Shown: piece after piece, positions 11,030 through 24,170 of the stretch
How positions within the stretch are numbered: position 1 is the stretch's first letter
Layout of the letters: each line of letters begins with the position of its first letter
Origin: Coptis chinensis
Taxonomy: Eukaryota; Streptophyta; Magnoliopsida; Ranunculales; Ranunculaceae
Assembly (NCBI GenBank): GCA_015680905.1
Contig: CM027378.1
Coordinates: 89,805,501 to 89,869,500 of the forward strand
Reading direction: 5' to 3'
Length of the DNA stretch: 64,000 nt
Notes under the pieces: model-generated
Told to the model about the DNA's origin: nothing
Seen by the model: only the letters and a program-made list of their open reading frames with translations
The model's database searches: none
Translations under genes and position numbers: made by a program

Positions 11030-11296
11030 AAAGCATACAATATGAAATGTTAGGATTATTATTATGACTCTTGGTTAGTGGGCTAAAAACTTTAGTTCTG
11101 TCACCAACAACAAATTCTTTCATCCCCTATTAAGACGCTAGAATGGGCCAAGAAAGACGTTTGGGCTTTTCTAAAAGAGGAAAGCCCACTAATTCAGTAT
11201 AGAAAAAGTAAAAAGTAAAAGGTGTGTAATGTCTTTTAAACCCTAGTAGCCCAATTCTAATTTATTTTTTGTTTAAGCGCTCCAAGGAATCAATAA
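11030..11296 (+). promoter_or_regulatory. Presumed SRP68 promoter and leader
   Basis: This 267-bp gap between the end of the TIR element and the SRP68 ATG must hold the core promoter unless transcription starts inside the transposon. It is AT-rich. I see no convincing TATA box at a fixed distance. Confidence 0.4.
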
Positions 11297-14200
11297 ATGG
11301 GGAAAGAAAACAACAATGTGTCAACCCAAATGGAAATCGACGACACAAATATACAAATCACTGATCAGATTAACAACCCCAAATTCTCCATCCATGGTTT
11401 TTTTTTTTTTTACGAAATGTATTTTGATTTGATTTTGTTTTTCTTTACAGTTTTGCAATTGCTGAAATCTGCTCAGATGCAGCATGGTTTACGTCACGGG
11501 GATTATACTCGTTACAGGTATATGATTTATTACTACATTGTGTTTTTTTTTTGTGACTGAATTATATATTTGTAATTTTATTTAATTTGTAGGAGGTATT
11601 GTACGGCTCGATTGAGGAGATTGTATAAATCATTGAAATTTACACATGGTCGTGGGAAATATACAAAGAAGGCTATAACCGAATCGACAATTACCGAAGT
11701 GAGGTATATGCTGTGTATCTTTATTTGTGAAATTGGCTTTATGACCGGAATGTAATTTTATTATGGATCATGGAACATAGAGTTAATATTCGTTGGCAAT
11801 ACTTGACATTGATGTAATTAATCTTTTGAGTTTTGAAATAGGTATCTCCATGTCGTTCTTTATATGGCAGAGAGGGCTTGGAGTCATGCCATGGAGAAAA
11901 GACAGTTGCCAGATGGGCCAAATGCACGCCAACGCATCTACCTCATTGGTAGACTGAGGAAGGCAGTCAAGTGGGCTACTCTTTTTGCTGATTTGTGTGG
12001 TACCAAGGGGGATTCTAGAACATCACTAGAAGCTGAGGTCTGTTGATTCTTCATTTGGGTTTTTTAGATGTACTTGTAGTGTTTATTCTCATTACTAGAA
12101 ATGGTTCTTACGTAGGACGGTGGAGTAGATGGTATCTGAATTGGAAGGTTATTTAATAAGAGACTAATTTGAGGTCTTTAAAATTAAAATATGCAGGCGT
12201 ATGCATCTTATATGAAGGGGAGTTTGCTGTTTGAACTAGATAAAAATTGGGAAACTGCGTTAAGGAATTTCCAGAATGCCAGGTGCTCTATTTACTTATT
12301 TGTTTCTTTTTAGTACTCATGAATACATGTGTCACGGTCTACAGAACTGCAATGCAATTGACTCTTGATGATCTCTTAAGTGTTTTGGTTCATGGAACTT
12401 GCAGCTATGTATTGTGAGATATCTCTTATCTGTATCCCTTATTTGCTAAGTTGAGTTGTTGAGATTTACTTTCAGCTGTTTGACACATTGTTTTAGAGAA
12501 GGCCGTTTTGGAACCGTTATAACAGCTGCTATAGGCATAATAGTGGCTGCATTACATCATCCCCCTAAGGCCTAAAATGTCCATTTCTTTTGTACTGCTC
12601 GTAGCTTCTCTTTTGAAGCACAAAGATGGCCTTAACGCATTGTGGCGGGTGGTGTCTAAAGACCATCCGTTATAATGGTTCTACCAGTAACACCCAATGG
12701 GCGTTGCCTTGAACTGTTTAACTGACCAACCATAGGCTTGATCATCACTATTTAAACAGTTACTTTATGAAACCAGAGATGCTCTATTGAGAATCTTTAG
12801 TCCATTTTCTATCTGATTTAATTTGTATATTAGCTGGCTAACATATGTTAGATTTTTAGGAATGTTTATGAGGAACTTGGGAAATATGGAGACTTGGAAA
12901 ATCAAGTTTTGTGCCGTGAGCGTGTTGAAGAGCTGGAACCAAGCGTTCGATACTGCCTCCACAAAGTTGGTGAAAAAAACATAAAAACTTTGGAGCTTTT
13001 AGATATTGGTAAAATGGAAGGACCGGCACTGGACCTATTTAAAGCTAAACTGGAGGTGAGATCGGTTGCTCATTGATGTAAAAAAAAAGTGACATTGTGA
13101 AATCTTCTATTTACATTGTTGCAGCCGGTTTTGTAGTATATTTTTTGGTGTCAAAATTTTCATACTTGTGGTCTCATATGCAGGCTGTCATGGATGAGGC
13201 AAGATCCCAGCAGGCGGCATCTGTGACTGAATTCCGCTGGCTTGGTCATAGATTTCCTATTTCTAATGCTAAGACCCGAGTGACCATTTTAAAAGGTGTG
13301 GTACCCTCCCCCCCTATTCTTTTTGTTGTTTTCTTTTAAATGGAAGTTCATAATTTGGTACTACTTTCTGTTAAATCATGATAAAAGAAAACCGCATAGG
13401 GAAAGGGTAGTACTCAATTTTAGTTGAGTTTTCTAATACCATTACCATTATTCATCAAAACAAAAATGAGAAATCGCCGATCTAACAACCCAGAGAATTA
13501 AGAGACAACCCATGTAAAGAAGGGAAAATATTGAGTTTCAGTATAGCGCGCACATTGAATGGTGGGTGTTGTTGATATGCATGGGGTTTTCTGTTCTAGT
13601 TTGCTAACATATTTAAATAATTGAAACTGTGAAAACTTGTCCCTATTTTCTATGTTTAAATCTTGTCTCACTTGTCTAGGGTTAGATCTTATCCAATTTG
13701 ACTGATTCGGATGCCTTAAATCATGACAAGTACCTCCTTTGAGGTATCTAGATTAAAAGTTTTTTCTGTCTAAAATAGGATGTATGGGGGGGTCTAAACT
13801 TCATAGAGAAGTGGAGTCTTCCAACAGAGATTTTCAACTCAGACGGAAAGTGACACCATGATTAGCTAGGCAATAAGAAAATGTTTAATTCTCCAAGTGG
13901 CAGTTATGACCATTGGTTCAAGGACTCAAGGATCCGCAGCCATCTGCTTCCCATGACCCAAGGCACATACTTGCTACTAAAAGACTGAACACACTTGCTC
14001 TTTTCTCCATCATGTTAAATTTCATTTACTTTGTTGTTTCTTTTCACACCGTATCTCTCTATGTAGTTTGATAGCTTCTCTAAATTTTGTGGGACTGCAA
14101 CTTGCAAGGAACAGGCCTGTGATATTGTACCATATATGAGTAATTTTAAATATTTCTAGGACGAGTTGTGAATATCATATTCAAGATTGCAGTTTTGAGC

Positions 14201-17200
14201 TGAGTCTAACACCATTAAATTGGAGAGGGAGAAGGACGAATTGCAAAACTTTTAAGTTTATATACTACATAAATTTCTTATTGAAATTGACGTTCGGTTC
14301 CTTGATTTTGAATTGTGAGATTTGTCCTATATGTTATATCTTGTTTTATTGTGTATCCATCCGTAGACTCCGGTGTGTACTCTTTATAATAAACTGTTTT
14401 CGTTGTTATGATCTTTATTTCTTACTTATGATATTGGATCAGCTCAGGAGCTGGAGAAAGAGGTACATGGTTCGGCTGCGGATTCACTTCCTGCGGAGAA
14501 AAAGCTTGTTATTTTTGATAAGATTTTTGCTGCATATCATGACGCTAGGAGCTGCATCCGGACAGACTTGGTGAGCACAGTAATATTTGAATGCTGTAAT
14601 TGGCAATTGTATTATGTGCGGTTTCACTTAGCTGAATTTTGTTAGATTATGGTCTCTTTACTATGTCTTTTACTCTTATATTCTGGTAGAACACTGGCAC
14701 TGTCTTGTTTTTGACTGGCTGTCTATTTTAGGTCACTGCAGGTAATGCTGAAAACGTAAAGGATGACTTAAACGGTCTTGATAAAGCTGTTAGTGCTGTC
14801 TTAGGGCAGCGCACAATAGAAAGGAACCAGCTGCTTGTTAGTATTGCAAAAAGTAAAATTAGTAGGCAACTCGATGACAGGGCAGCTAAAGGCACAAAAC
14901 CTGAGGGGCTAGTTCGTTTATATGATCTTTTGATTCAGGTATACAATTGTTAGTCTTGCCTTTCTATATCTCTGAACACAGACAGCTTTCGCCCTCTTGC
15001 TTTCTCTCTGAAAGTTACCAGACCATTGTTCAGTTTTACTCTAAAAATTGCCATTGAAGAATTTTCCCAGCCTCATTAGTAGACCTGAATACCATTTTAT
15101 GTGTCTATTATTATTTCTTATAATTGTCTCTTCTAATCCGAGCTTTACATTTATCTTTCCAGAATACAACTGATCTGACGGATTTAGTTAGTTCCGGGCG
15201 GGATAGAAAATCCGAAGAAGTGGCATTTGCTGAGGAATATGCTCTTAGGGGTTTGGTTTTTCAGGCAGAAAGGTTTACTTTTACTCCAATCCTGCTTATC
15301 TTGAGTAAAATCTCTTTTATTATTTGTTTTACATTTTCAGTTTTTTGTGTCGGTTACGGAAAAAAATAAATGAAAATGAAAAATATTTACAAGTCTGTAT
15401 ATTAAGTGGCATAATGACATTTCGCAACTCTCTAGAGAAGAGGAGTAGGTTTAGAAAACATGAATTGCAGTTAAAAGAAAACAAGGTAAAAATTTACGAA
15501 TTAGGTTAGACATAGTGGCTGGGTTTCGATTAACCAGGAACCTTTGCAGCAACAAATTTCTACTTCTAAGGTAGTACTTGTGTATAAGCGTCCAGTAGAA
15601 TCAATTAATATTTTAGCAGTCATATTCAACCTATATTGAACCTTAATAAACTTTAAACTATTAGATATGTTAGTGGTGACCTGTGGGTCGGGGCACGCCA
15701 CTCCTGACATTCCGGAACGTGTATACCTTTTAAGGTTTTATGTGTTTCAGCTTTGAGTTTCAGTTTTTTTTTCCTTTGTTTTCTTTTCTTTTGTCTTTTT
15801 CTTCATTTTCTTTTATTTGTGCATCATGTTATTGCATCTTAACTAAACATCAAGCACTAACAAATTAAGCTAGAAACTTTATTCTGCTTTAATATATGAG
15901 CCGGGTTGCATAAAGATTTGGGATTTTCCCTCCAAAACGACCATTTTTTTTTTAGACTTTCTGTAACCTGTGCGTACACCCCACTAATAACATTACCTGT
16001 GCCTATATCATGAATGTGACATTACTGAAATCTTTATTCTAATTTGGCTGCACATATCATGAAAGTGGGCACCTCGACTAGGGCCCTCCACGAATTACTT
16101 AACTATATACCAGAAATTATCCTGAAACACTATTGAACTTTTATTGATATTTCAACTTATTATGATTGAAAATCTTGTCCAAATTTATTCAGGTGCTTCT
16201 ACTTGGCAAAATCCTATAGCTTGGCTGGAAAGAGGACGGAGGCTTATGCTTTATACTGTCGTGCTCGAACTATTGTTGATGATGCCCTACAAAAGCTTAA
16301 ATCCATTAGTAAGCCTGACAAGGTCTGTACATCCTTGAGTATTCTCATTATATTCCCAAGTCATTTTGACTTATCATTATTTCCATGCATAGATCCTTAG
16401 GTCTATTGGGTGTCATGGGTTTTTGGTTCTTTACTGAAATTATAAGCATTGATGTAGTTTGTGTAATTATATCAGTATGTTGCGTTTTACTATAAAAAAC
16501 GGAAGAAGTGATTTATGAGAGTGTAGTATCTTAGGAACATATTTATTGTTACAATCATTGTAGATTTGTTTCTTACCCTTAATAAGTTTAACAGGTCATG
16601 ATCCAAGAGTTGAAGGTGTTGAACAACAAGTGCAGATCAAACATTTGTATAGAGCATGCAGCAGGAATAATGGAGGAGGTGAAAGCTCCAGAGAAGCTAT
16701 CAGAAGGAGTCTCTAATATATCCTTGAGTGGAGCTGCTAGGAAGGTCAAATTTACTCTCTTATGGTTAATAATTTGTCTGTCCAGGGTCCCATATCTCTA
16801 CTGCTCTTAAAGAGCAAACCCGGAGTTGCAACAGTTAATGACTTTCACTCTACTGCCTTTTTTAAAATTATGTCAAAGTTATCACCGAGTCTGGTTTACT
16901 ATACGACCTTTACGCAAGAAATAACTTTCTTTCTTGATCCTTAAAAGTTAAAATGCAAGCATCTTAAAGAGGATTGTTAACGAGCTTAATGCTATATGCC
17001 TATATATAACATGTATGTACAATAATTTGTAAAGACAAACAGTTAAAGGTTGACTTGGGACCCATTACATCTATCCTTCTTTTGTTTACCTAAATTTTAA
17101 AAATAAGTTAATAAATGTTAAATGAGAAATAAATCCATAATAGAAGAAAAAGAAGACGAGCGAAGTAGCTTCTTCATTTACTAAGTAGAGATCTAAGTTA

Positions 17201-18410
17201 CACTGATACGGCTAGGTGTGTCCGTCTCTGACACGGATACGAAGAGTCAGAATTGGTGAAATATCAAAACTTGAGGTGTATGATATGTGTCCAACATGGA
17301 CATGTGGATACGTATCACGGACACGTGATATGTATCCAACATGGATTATTTTTGAAATATGGCGTGTCCATGTTACATAGCTTGAGATCTCTAATAACTT
17401 AAAAATCGCAGCCTGAGTTATAGCACAGTGAAAAAATAATTTTTTATGTGAGACTCTTGGTCACTTTTTTCATGACTGTTTTGCCCCTATCAAATAATTT
17501 AATCTCCAACAATAATAAACTATATAAAAATGGCAATACAATTTGATATAGGGGCAAATATGTAATTGAGTCAGGTGAGCTGTCAAATCACATCTAGTTT
17601 TAATAAACATTCTTTGACAATTTTGCCTGTCCTTTTTTATATATTGACAATTTTACCCCACTTTTTTTTATTACTATTTTGCCCCTCACTTTTTATGACT
17701 GTTTTATCCCCTTTTTTTTTACTATATTGACGATTTTACCCCTATTTTTATATTAAAAAAAACGCACAACTTGCGTGCTTCCATCTAGTATATTTAATGG
17801 ATACTATGTACTTAAAAATACATAATTCAAATTTTATGTTGCTTTGTTATTTGGAGAATCACGTATATGTCCGCCGGTTGACAAAGAAATGAAAATTGTT
17901 CTTACATGTGTAAAATTAAGTCGAAACTTTGCGTAAAGAACAGGGGTAATGACCCGTGCACACAACACTAGTGTAGAATAATGTGAATATTATGGGAAAA
18001 TAGGAAACAGTGTCTTCTTAACTCGAAAATTTAAATATAGTCGAAGCTTTGATGAGAGCCTACTAATGTCATAACGGCTCTAGCCTATAGGGGTCATTGT
18101 GGCCCGCTTTTCTTCGATGTTATTGTTGTTTTTCCCCTATTCCCCTATAAGTACCTATATTGAGTTATCTTTTGGTTTTAAATTGTTGCAGCCGGAGAAG
18201 TTCCTTCTTGATAAACTTGATGTCTATGAGTCTGCAGTTGGCGACACCAACACAAGAGCAGGTCCTCAGATTGATGCCTTCCCTCCGCCTTTTCAGTCAG
18301 TTCCTAACAATCCCATTATTCTGGATCTTGCCTTCGACACGATTGAGTTTCCATCCCTTGAGAACAGGATGAAAAAAGAGAAGAAAGGTTTCATGAGCAG
18401 ATTCTTTTAG
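11297..18410 (+). CDS. SRP68: Signal recognition particle subunit SRP68
   Basis: SRP68 is the large protein that, with SRP72, binds the S domain of 7S RNA in the cytosolic particle guiding ribosomes to the ER. Coding exons: 11297-11396, 11451-11517, 11593-11703, 11842-12037, 12197-12282, 12860-13055, 13184-13295, 14443-14570, 14732-14938, 15163-15272, 16193-16322, 16595-16744, 18192-18410. All introns are GT-AG and the frame is kept throughout. They sum to 1812 bases (603 residues plus stop), the usual plant length. Typical motifs are LLKSAQMQHGLRHGDYTRYR (start of the RNA-binding domain), AERAWSHAM, GRLRKAVKWA, FRWLGHRFPI and the C-terminal DLAFDTIEFPSLENR. The ATG is the first in frame and gives a short polar N-terminus. 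The last intron (1.45 kb) holds a small Helitron. No damage was seen. Confidence 0.96.
17200..17380. repeat. Dispersed repeat in SRP68 intron 12
   Basis: It is rich in the words GACACGGATAC, ATGTGTCCAACATGGACATG and GATATGTATCC. A related short stretch occurs at about 50440-50510 inside the larger CACTA element, so it belongs to an interspersed family that I cannot classify. Confidence 0.5.
17388..17788 (+). mobile_element. Small non-autonomous Helitron in SRP68 intron 12
   Basis: It starts TCTCTAATAACTT directly after an A. It ends in CTAG (17785-17788) before a T, with the small hairpin ACGCA-caact-TGCGT just upstream. Helitrons insert between A and T and begin TC, so both ends fit. The 401-bp interior is T-rich with repeated TTTTGCCCC/TTTTACCCC words and has no coding capacity. 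Confidence 0.5.
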
Positions 18411-18490
18411 TAGTATTTAGATTTGGAGTTTCCATCCCTTGTCTGACAAAATTTTGTAATCTTTTGAAACAGTTTTTTTTTTTTTTTGAT

Positions 18491-18605
18491 TGGCAAGTTT
18501 GTTTTAAATGAGATCAATAACTCTTTGATACTGGCAGAGTTCGAGTCCCAGACCTCTAGTATTATCACCTAAAGGTTTTACCGACTTTGCTAGTCGGCAC
18601 ATACA
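18491..18605 (+). repeat. Dispersed short repeat, possibly SINE
   Basis: TTAAATGAGAT...GATACTGGCAGAG...TATTATCACCTAAAGG...ACTTTGCTAGTCGGCAC matches 32563-32657 in the same orientation and order. The internal GAGTTCGAGTCCC resembles a tRNA-type B box, hinting at a SINE or a LINE tail. No poly(A) or duplication was found. Confidence 0.5.
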
Positions 18606-18849
18606 AACAATATTTTCTTTCTCTACCTTCCCCTTCTAGAGTGTACGGGAAAAAAAAAGTTGTTTATAATGTTTCATTTTATTGGAAAATGCTCTTTCTA
18701 TTTTGTGGGAGGAAATGTGTATTTCGGAATTCTGGACAAGTTCTCTGTGACAGAGGGACAGACCTGCCTGCATGACATTATTGTCATACACTTCAAAACC
18801 CAAATAACCAAGGTATTCGATTTCTATTTTTCAATAGAATATCCCTATA

Positions 18850-18988
18850 GGGATGAGTGTTCCGAAACCGTTGGATCCGAAATCCAACGGTCTGAAAATC
18901 AAAAACAAAAAGAAAGAGAGAGAATATAGATTTGTTTTTTATTTTCAGACCGTTGGATCTCGGATCCAACGGTCTCGGCTGGCGTCCC
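18850..18988. mobile_element. Foldback MITE, TA duplication (mariner-like)
   Basis: Two arms of about 55-60 bases are inverted copies: 18850-18906 and the reverse complement of 18934-18988. Each contains ACCGTTGGATCCGAAATCC-type sequence that is itself palindromic. The element runs GGGATGAGTG...GGCTGGCGTCCC and is flanked by TA on both sides, as in Tc1/mariner-derived MITEs. A transcript would fold into a long hairpin. Confidence 0.8.
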
Positions 18989-18990
18989 TA

Positions 18991-21379
18991 ACTCCAAATT
19001 TTTTCCCTTGCAAATGTTGACGAGATTGCGAAGTCTGACATGGTATGTGTTCCGAGGGTTAAACCAATAAAAGTTACCAGATTTGTTAAGTAAATGGAAA
19101 AGTTACCAGCATTATGAAGTAAGACTCGAAGGACTTTTTGTATTCTCTGTGAGATGTCAGAAGTGCTTCCCAGTTCACTCATTACTCCATTAGGACAATT
19201 AGGTTAGGTTATAGTAATAGTCAAATGTGCCCTGAATACGGACTCTTTTATAAAAGGTCAAGTCATTTCTTATGATTTCCTGACACTTTGGTGGATGCCA
19301 ATGCATTTGTCCGGAATGTCTTCAAAATTCAAATCATAATTTTGGATTCAATACTTTCTGATGGACATTCATGGCAGGAGAAACTAAGAAAAAAGCTGAC
19401 AGCCATGGATTCCGAATCTCAAAAGCTTGTCTCATCACATCACTCTCTGGCTTTTGAGGGAATAGCCTATCGTCGACAATAGCCGCACCTACAAGTAAGT
19501 AGAGTGACAACAACTTGTGATCCTTCGAATGGTTCTAGTCTACTGGCCTGCAGTTTCGGTCTGAAAGCACTTAAACAGTAAACACCAGCAAACGTAATTA
19601 ACAGAAGTATTTTTCATCAACAACTTAATTCCTTTAGCAATAAATAAAAAATAAAAAACGTATTTGGGAATTAATACTTTTGTAAAAAACGGCAATGTGC
19701 TATATATCCCTTCAAATTTAAACTAAATAAATAAAGAGCCTTCGGGCCAGTTCAGAGCGTAGAAGTTAGAACTTAGACATGGACACATGCTTACCAATGT
19801 TGTTCATCTGTGAAAATGACAGAATTTAGACATGGAAATGACAGAATTAAATTGCAAACGGTCATTTCCAAATTACATTGGAAAAATCACAAGGTATTTC
19901 GCTCATGTAGACTCGTATAGACGTATAGTTGTGTTTCAGAAGTGGATATGCCATTGTTAAATCGTTGTCAACATTTCATTTTTATTGTAAAGACAAATAG
20001 CTTCCTGAAGCTAATTCACGTGTGATTTAGGTACGAGAATCTTCTGGACGGCAAATTCAGTCCAATTTTTGGTGGAAGATGAGCCAAAAAATTGGCTTTC
20101 TCGTAAAAGTTACACTCTGCTCTTCTAACTTCCAAGTCGAATTCAGAATCTACTCGACGAGGGAACAAATCACATCGATAAGCATGTGTGGATCAATGCT
20201 CATAAATACGTTGGTTCGCAATGCAACTATAAATATCAATACAGTAATGATGTCTGGAGTTATAGGTTATAAAACTTATAATCAGCTTGTTATGACTTAT
20301 GATAAGATATGTTACTAATTACAATTGTACCTGCAAATTTGTTGATTATATTCTAATCATTACAGATTTACAGAAAACTAATACGTCAAGTCACCAATGT
20401 GAGGACTGGCTGTATAATTGCAAGTTTGCAATTCAGTAAAGTGTGATCAGGCCATTTACCATTCGATAGCATGCATCACGGTTGGTTATAGGTTTATAGC
20501 CTTATATGATATTCGTAATTGTTGGTCTATAAACATTAGTAATCCTTCTTTCTAGTCTAATCTGTACATATACATTATGATTTTGAGCTTCTTACCCCAA
20601 AATACCAACCCACAGGTGAGTGGTGACACAAGTGACAAGCCCTTCAGTGCAACCCTTACCCGGTTAAAATCTGGCTGGATAATAAGATGGACTAGTTTTT
20701 TTTTTTTTTTTTTTTTTGGTGCAAAGATGGACTAGTTATGGTGTCATGCTCAGTAGTCAATTAGTCATCGTCGTTTTAATATTCGTCTTACACGTTTGCA
20801 TAGGTGACAGACTGACAGTCTCAAGATTTTTTTGGTTGCCTAATTTGTTCGCAGGCGTCGTGATACATCTTCACTTTTGTGGCCTACGCAAGGTCTTCCT
20901 CTGACTTTTGGAGCTCGTTTTGGACGCCAATCCTAAGTAGTCCTATTACTTTATTTATTTATTTATTTTTATTTTTTTTTATAAAGTGACCATATTACAA
21001 AACTTTCGTGCCGTGAATAAATGATATTTTGTTGTAAGTTTTTTTAATGCATAGGAACTTATAATTCAAAATTTTTGCAGATTCATAACTCAAAAGTAGC
21101 AGCCAAAGTTTAGCCGAACAACCAAATGACATTCCACCATTTTTAAAGAAAATTAAACAATTTATATATTAATTTTTTGATTATTTGTGACAATGTTTAA
21201 AATAGTTAGGAGATTATATCTACAAAATATTAGTCTAATCTAAAACTTATAAATGCTCTTACGATTTTGAGTTTGTTTACATGTCAATGTCAAGATAAAA
21301 TATGTCCCTAAAACCCCTCCTATATATATGGTTTACAAGGGATAAAAAAATGTTTTAACGCCCAACTCATTTTGAGGAG
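18991..21379. other. Intergenic, no gene recognised
   Basis: A frame at 19288-19482 (ending GIAYRRQ) and another at 20079-20318 have no domain I recognise and no exon partners. A 22-base T run lies at 20697-20718. Nothing else is supported. Confidence 0.5.
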
Positions 21380-21560
21380 AATGCTTTAAATTAAGGCTAA
21401 ATCTATGGTGCGCGAGATGTATGGTGCGCCATTACATCTCGGCCACTCATACCAAAGAGTGCGTGTGTATTTAATGACAAAGTACTGATCCAAAAGCCCA
21501 ATATTACCTGCGCACCATACAACCTGCGCACTGAAGACATGCTCTTAAATTAAAAGCATT
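21380..21560. mobile_element. MITE-like inverted repeat
   Basis: The left arm AATGCTTTAAATTAAGGCTA with ATGGTGCGCGAG is mirrored by the right arm, whose reverse complement reads AATGCTTTTAATTTAAGAGC with AGTGCGCAGG and TATGGTGCGC. The arms are about 50 bases, the centre about 80. It is non-coding. Confidence 0.65.
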
Positions 21561-21703
21561 TGTGGGTGGATACCAGGGGCGTTTGGCTTGAGCAATTTTA
21601 TGATTCCGCCTAGTCAAAATTATAAGTATATTTGTTAACACCAGATTAGTCGCTTAATTGGAATCAGTCTTTTACTTGAGTGGGCAGCAGTTTTAATTTG
21701 CTT

Positions 21704-22165
21704 TCGACTTTGAATAAATAAAAAAGAGCAAAAAACCTAGCCAGACCTTTGAAAAAAACACATAACGAGCCTGATACTTTTTTCTCCACTTTTCTTCGTC
21801 TTTTCGAAAACATATGTATTAGACTTAATCCAATGGCTCCCTATCCCCTTAAAAGTAAAGCTAAAGTCAACAAATTTTACTCTATATCTTCATTTTACTC
21901 TGTATATATACAAATGATTTTACTCTCTATCCTCTTTGACTTTGAATAAATAAAAAAGAGCAAAAAACCTAGCCAGACCTTTGAAAAAAAAACATAACGA
22001 GCCCGATACTCTTTTCTCCACTCTCCTTCGTCTTCTCGAAAACATCTGTATTAGGCTTAATCCAATGGCTCCCTATCTCCTTAAAAGTAAAGTTAAAGTC
22101 AACAAATTTTACTCTCTATCTTCATTTTACTCTGTATATATACAAAGGATTTTACTCTCTATCCT
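21704..22165. repeat. Two tandem units of about 230 bp (of three)
   Basis: The units 21704-21933 and 21934-22165 both run from TTTGACTTTGAATAAATAAA through AACCTAGCCAGACCTTTGAA and ATTAGRCTTAATCCAATGG to TTTACTCTCTATCCT. A third unit starts at 25101, on the far side of the solo LTR. The second half of each unit equals the left arm of the MITE at 25227. Short reading frames in the units (LRLLENICIRLNPMAPY) are repeat shadows. Confidence 0.9.
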
Positions 22166-23396
22166 TATAACACCCCGTATTGTATTTTATTTTTCCTATA
22201 ATAATAATAAAGATAATAATAATAAAAATAGATAAAACAGATATAGGATATCCAACAGTTACGGATAAAAGCCCGTAAATAAGTAGATAAGTTTCAACCC
22301 TTGTTTTTCGGAGGAGGTTTTAAAAACTAGAAAATAGAGTATTCTCACGTAGAGTTTTGAAAAAGAAAAAAAAAACCCCAGCGAGAGTTTTAGAAAAAAA
22401 AAGGAGGAGTTTTACTGAAAGAAGAAAGGGTTTTGAACGAGGAAGATCGTCATTTCGCGCAACAATCGACTTTGGTATTTCGGGATTTTTCTTGCTGTTC
22501 GGTTTATAAAATGTGAGTAGTACGGAGAAATTCTTTTACATTCTCGTTAACTGCTAATCATATCCGAAATAGTGTTTTCATATTAGATATCTTGTAAACT
22601 GCTAATCATATCTGCCGGCTGTTAGATCAAATTCTGAAGTACTACAGTTGTATAAAAATTCTGACAAAAATCTAAATTCATGATTGTTATGCTGTGATGA
22701 GGATGAGAATATGTATTAGTAAATACCAACTTCATTGTTTAATTTGATTTGAATAGAATTTTATTACTAGGGTTTTGTTTTACTGCTATTGTTGGTCTGT
22801 AGGATTTGGATGGTGATTAGAAGTGTTTTGTGGTAAGGGGATGATCTATATAGGTTGTGTGGGTTGTCGGGGAATGATGGGTAGTGAATGATTGTTGTTT
22901 GAGGGCTGTGAAGCTCTGACAGAGTATTAATGGCCGTCAAAACGCGATGGTAAGGAGTGGGGGAAAAAGCAAGTTGATTACACAATATTGTTGGGGTTTT
23001 AGTTGGGGATGGAAACCGAGTGGTTTCGGTGTGGTTGGCTAGTGTTTGAATGATGGTGAAGTTGTCACAGGAGCGTTAATGGCGTGAGATGCGATTTTTG
23101 AAGTGTGAGGGAATTGAGATTGGAGGGTATTGACATATGGGGTTTTTTGTGAGGGTCAAAACCGAGTGGTTCATTAGTGGTGGCGAGTGGCTGATTGGTG
23201 GTGGCTGGAGGTGGTGACGCTGGTGGAGGCGTTGGTGATGAAGATGAACAGTGAAGTTAAATTTTTGTTTTGTTGGGCTTGGGCCCGAATTTCGTGGGTG
23301 GGCTTATGTTTAAAATTTTAGATTTTATTTTTTGAATTAAGTTTAGACTATGGGCCTTAGGCTTTGGGCTTTTGGGTTAGATGAGTTTAGGCTTGG

Positions 23397-23470
23397 TTGA
23401 CCAATGTTGACTGTTGACCAGAGTTGACTGTTGACCAGGGTTGACTTTGACTAGTTGACCAAAATTTGAC
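23397..23470 (+). promoter_or_regulatory. Cluster of nine TTGAC (W-box core) words in LTR
   Basis: Nine TTGAC words occur in 74 bases, many as TTGACC or in the spacing GTTGACTGTTGACC. TTGAC is the core bound by WRKY factors in plants. The cluster sits in the middle of the solo LTR, and a denser one occurs at the matching place in the LTR at 59979-64000. Confidence 0.7.
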
Positions 23471-23814
23471 TTTTTCCTAAAATTATGATTCGGTCTATTA
23501 GGATAAGTCTAGGACTATTAGCATGTTTGACTTAGGCTAAGACCTTTCTAAATATACTTGTGTACGTGTATTTACTGCTTTGTGATTTTTCAGTATTTTA
23601 CGATACACAACGTTATGACACTTATACATCCCTGAAATTAATAACGCGTAAACCAAAAATAATTGAATCAAGATATTCCTTCATTCTCTGAACTAATATA
23701 TGCAATAAAGTTCAATAATGCGTAAACAAAATTTACCGCACCCTTTTAGAACTCTCCACGCCTAAAGTTTTGGAATTGAGTTTTATAACTGAAGATGTCA
23801 TATGATAGGTGGGC

Positions 23815-24170
23815 ATTTATTGAATGTGTCATAAATGGCCCGTTAGCATTATATATGGGTATTCATTGAATGTGTCATGAATGACCCGGGTATTCATTGA
23901 ATGTGCCATAATGACCAGATTGTTTGGACTGCCCTAACAAGGAACTAAGGTATTCGCTTTGCGGGTTAGTTGTATTCCTTGAGTGTACGAGAATGTAGGA
24001 TTGGGTATTCCTTGAATGTGGCAGGAATGACCCAGGGCATTCATTGAATGTGCCATGAATGGCCCGTCGATGATATGATAGGTATTCCTTGAATGTGGCG
24101 CGGGAATGACCTAAGGTATTCATTGAATGTGCCATGAATGACCCGAGTTTTGTGCCCAATGAGTCGTGAA
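23815..24170. repeat. Tandem repeat with GGTATTCATTGAATGTG core
   Basis: About seven irregular units contain GTATTCATTGAATGTGCCAT or GTATTCCTTGAATGTGGCRG followed by GAATGACCC. Unit length varies between about 30 and 60 bases. It is part of the solo LTR. Confidence 0.85.

Noticed and set aside
19288-19482. 64-codon frame ending GIAYRRQ after a GCAG-like acceptor
   Set aside because: Could be a last exon, but no upstream exons or family were recognised.
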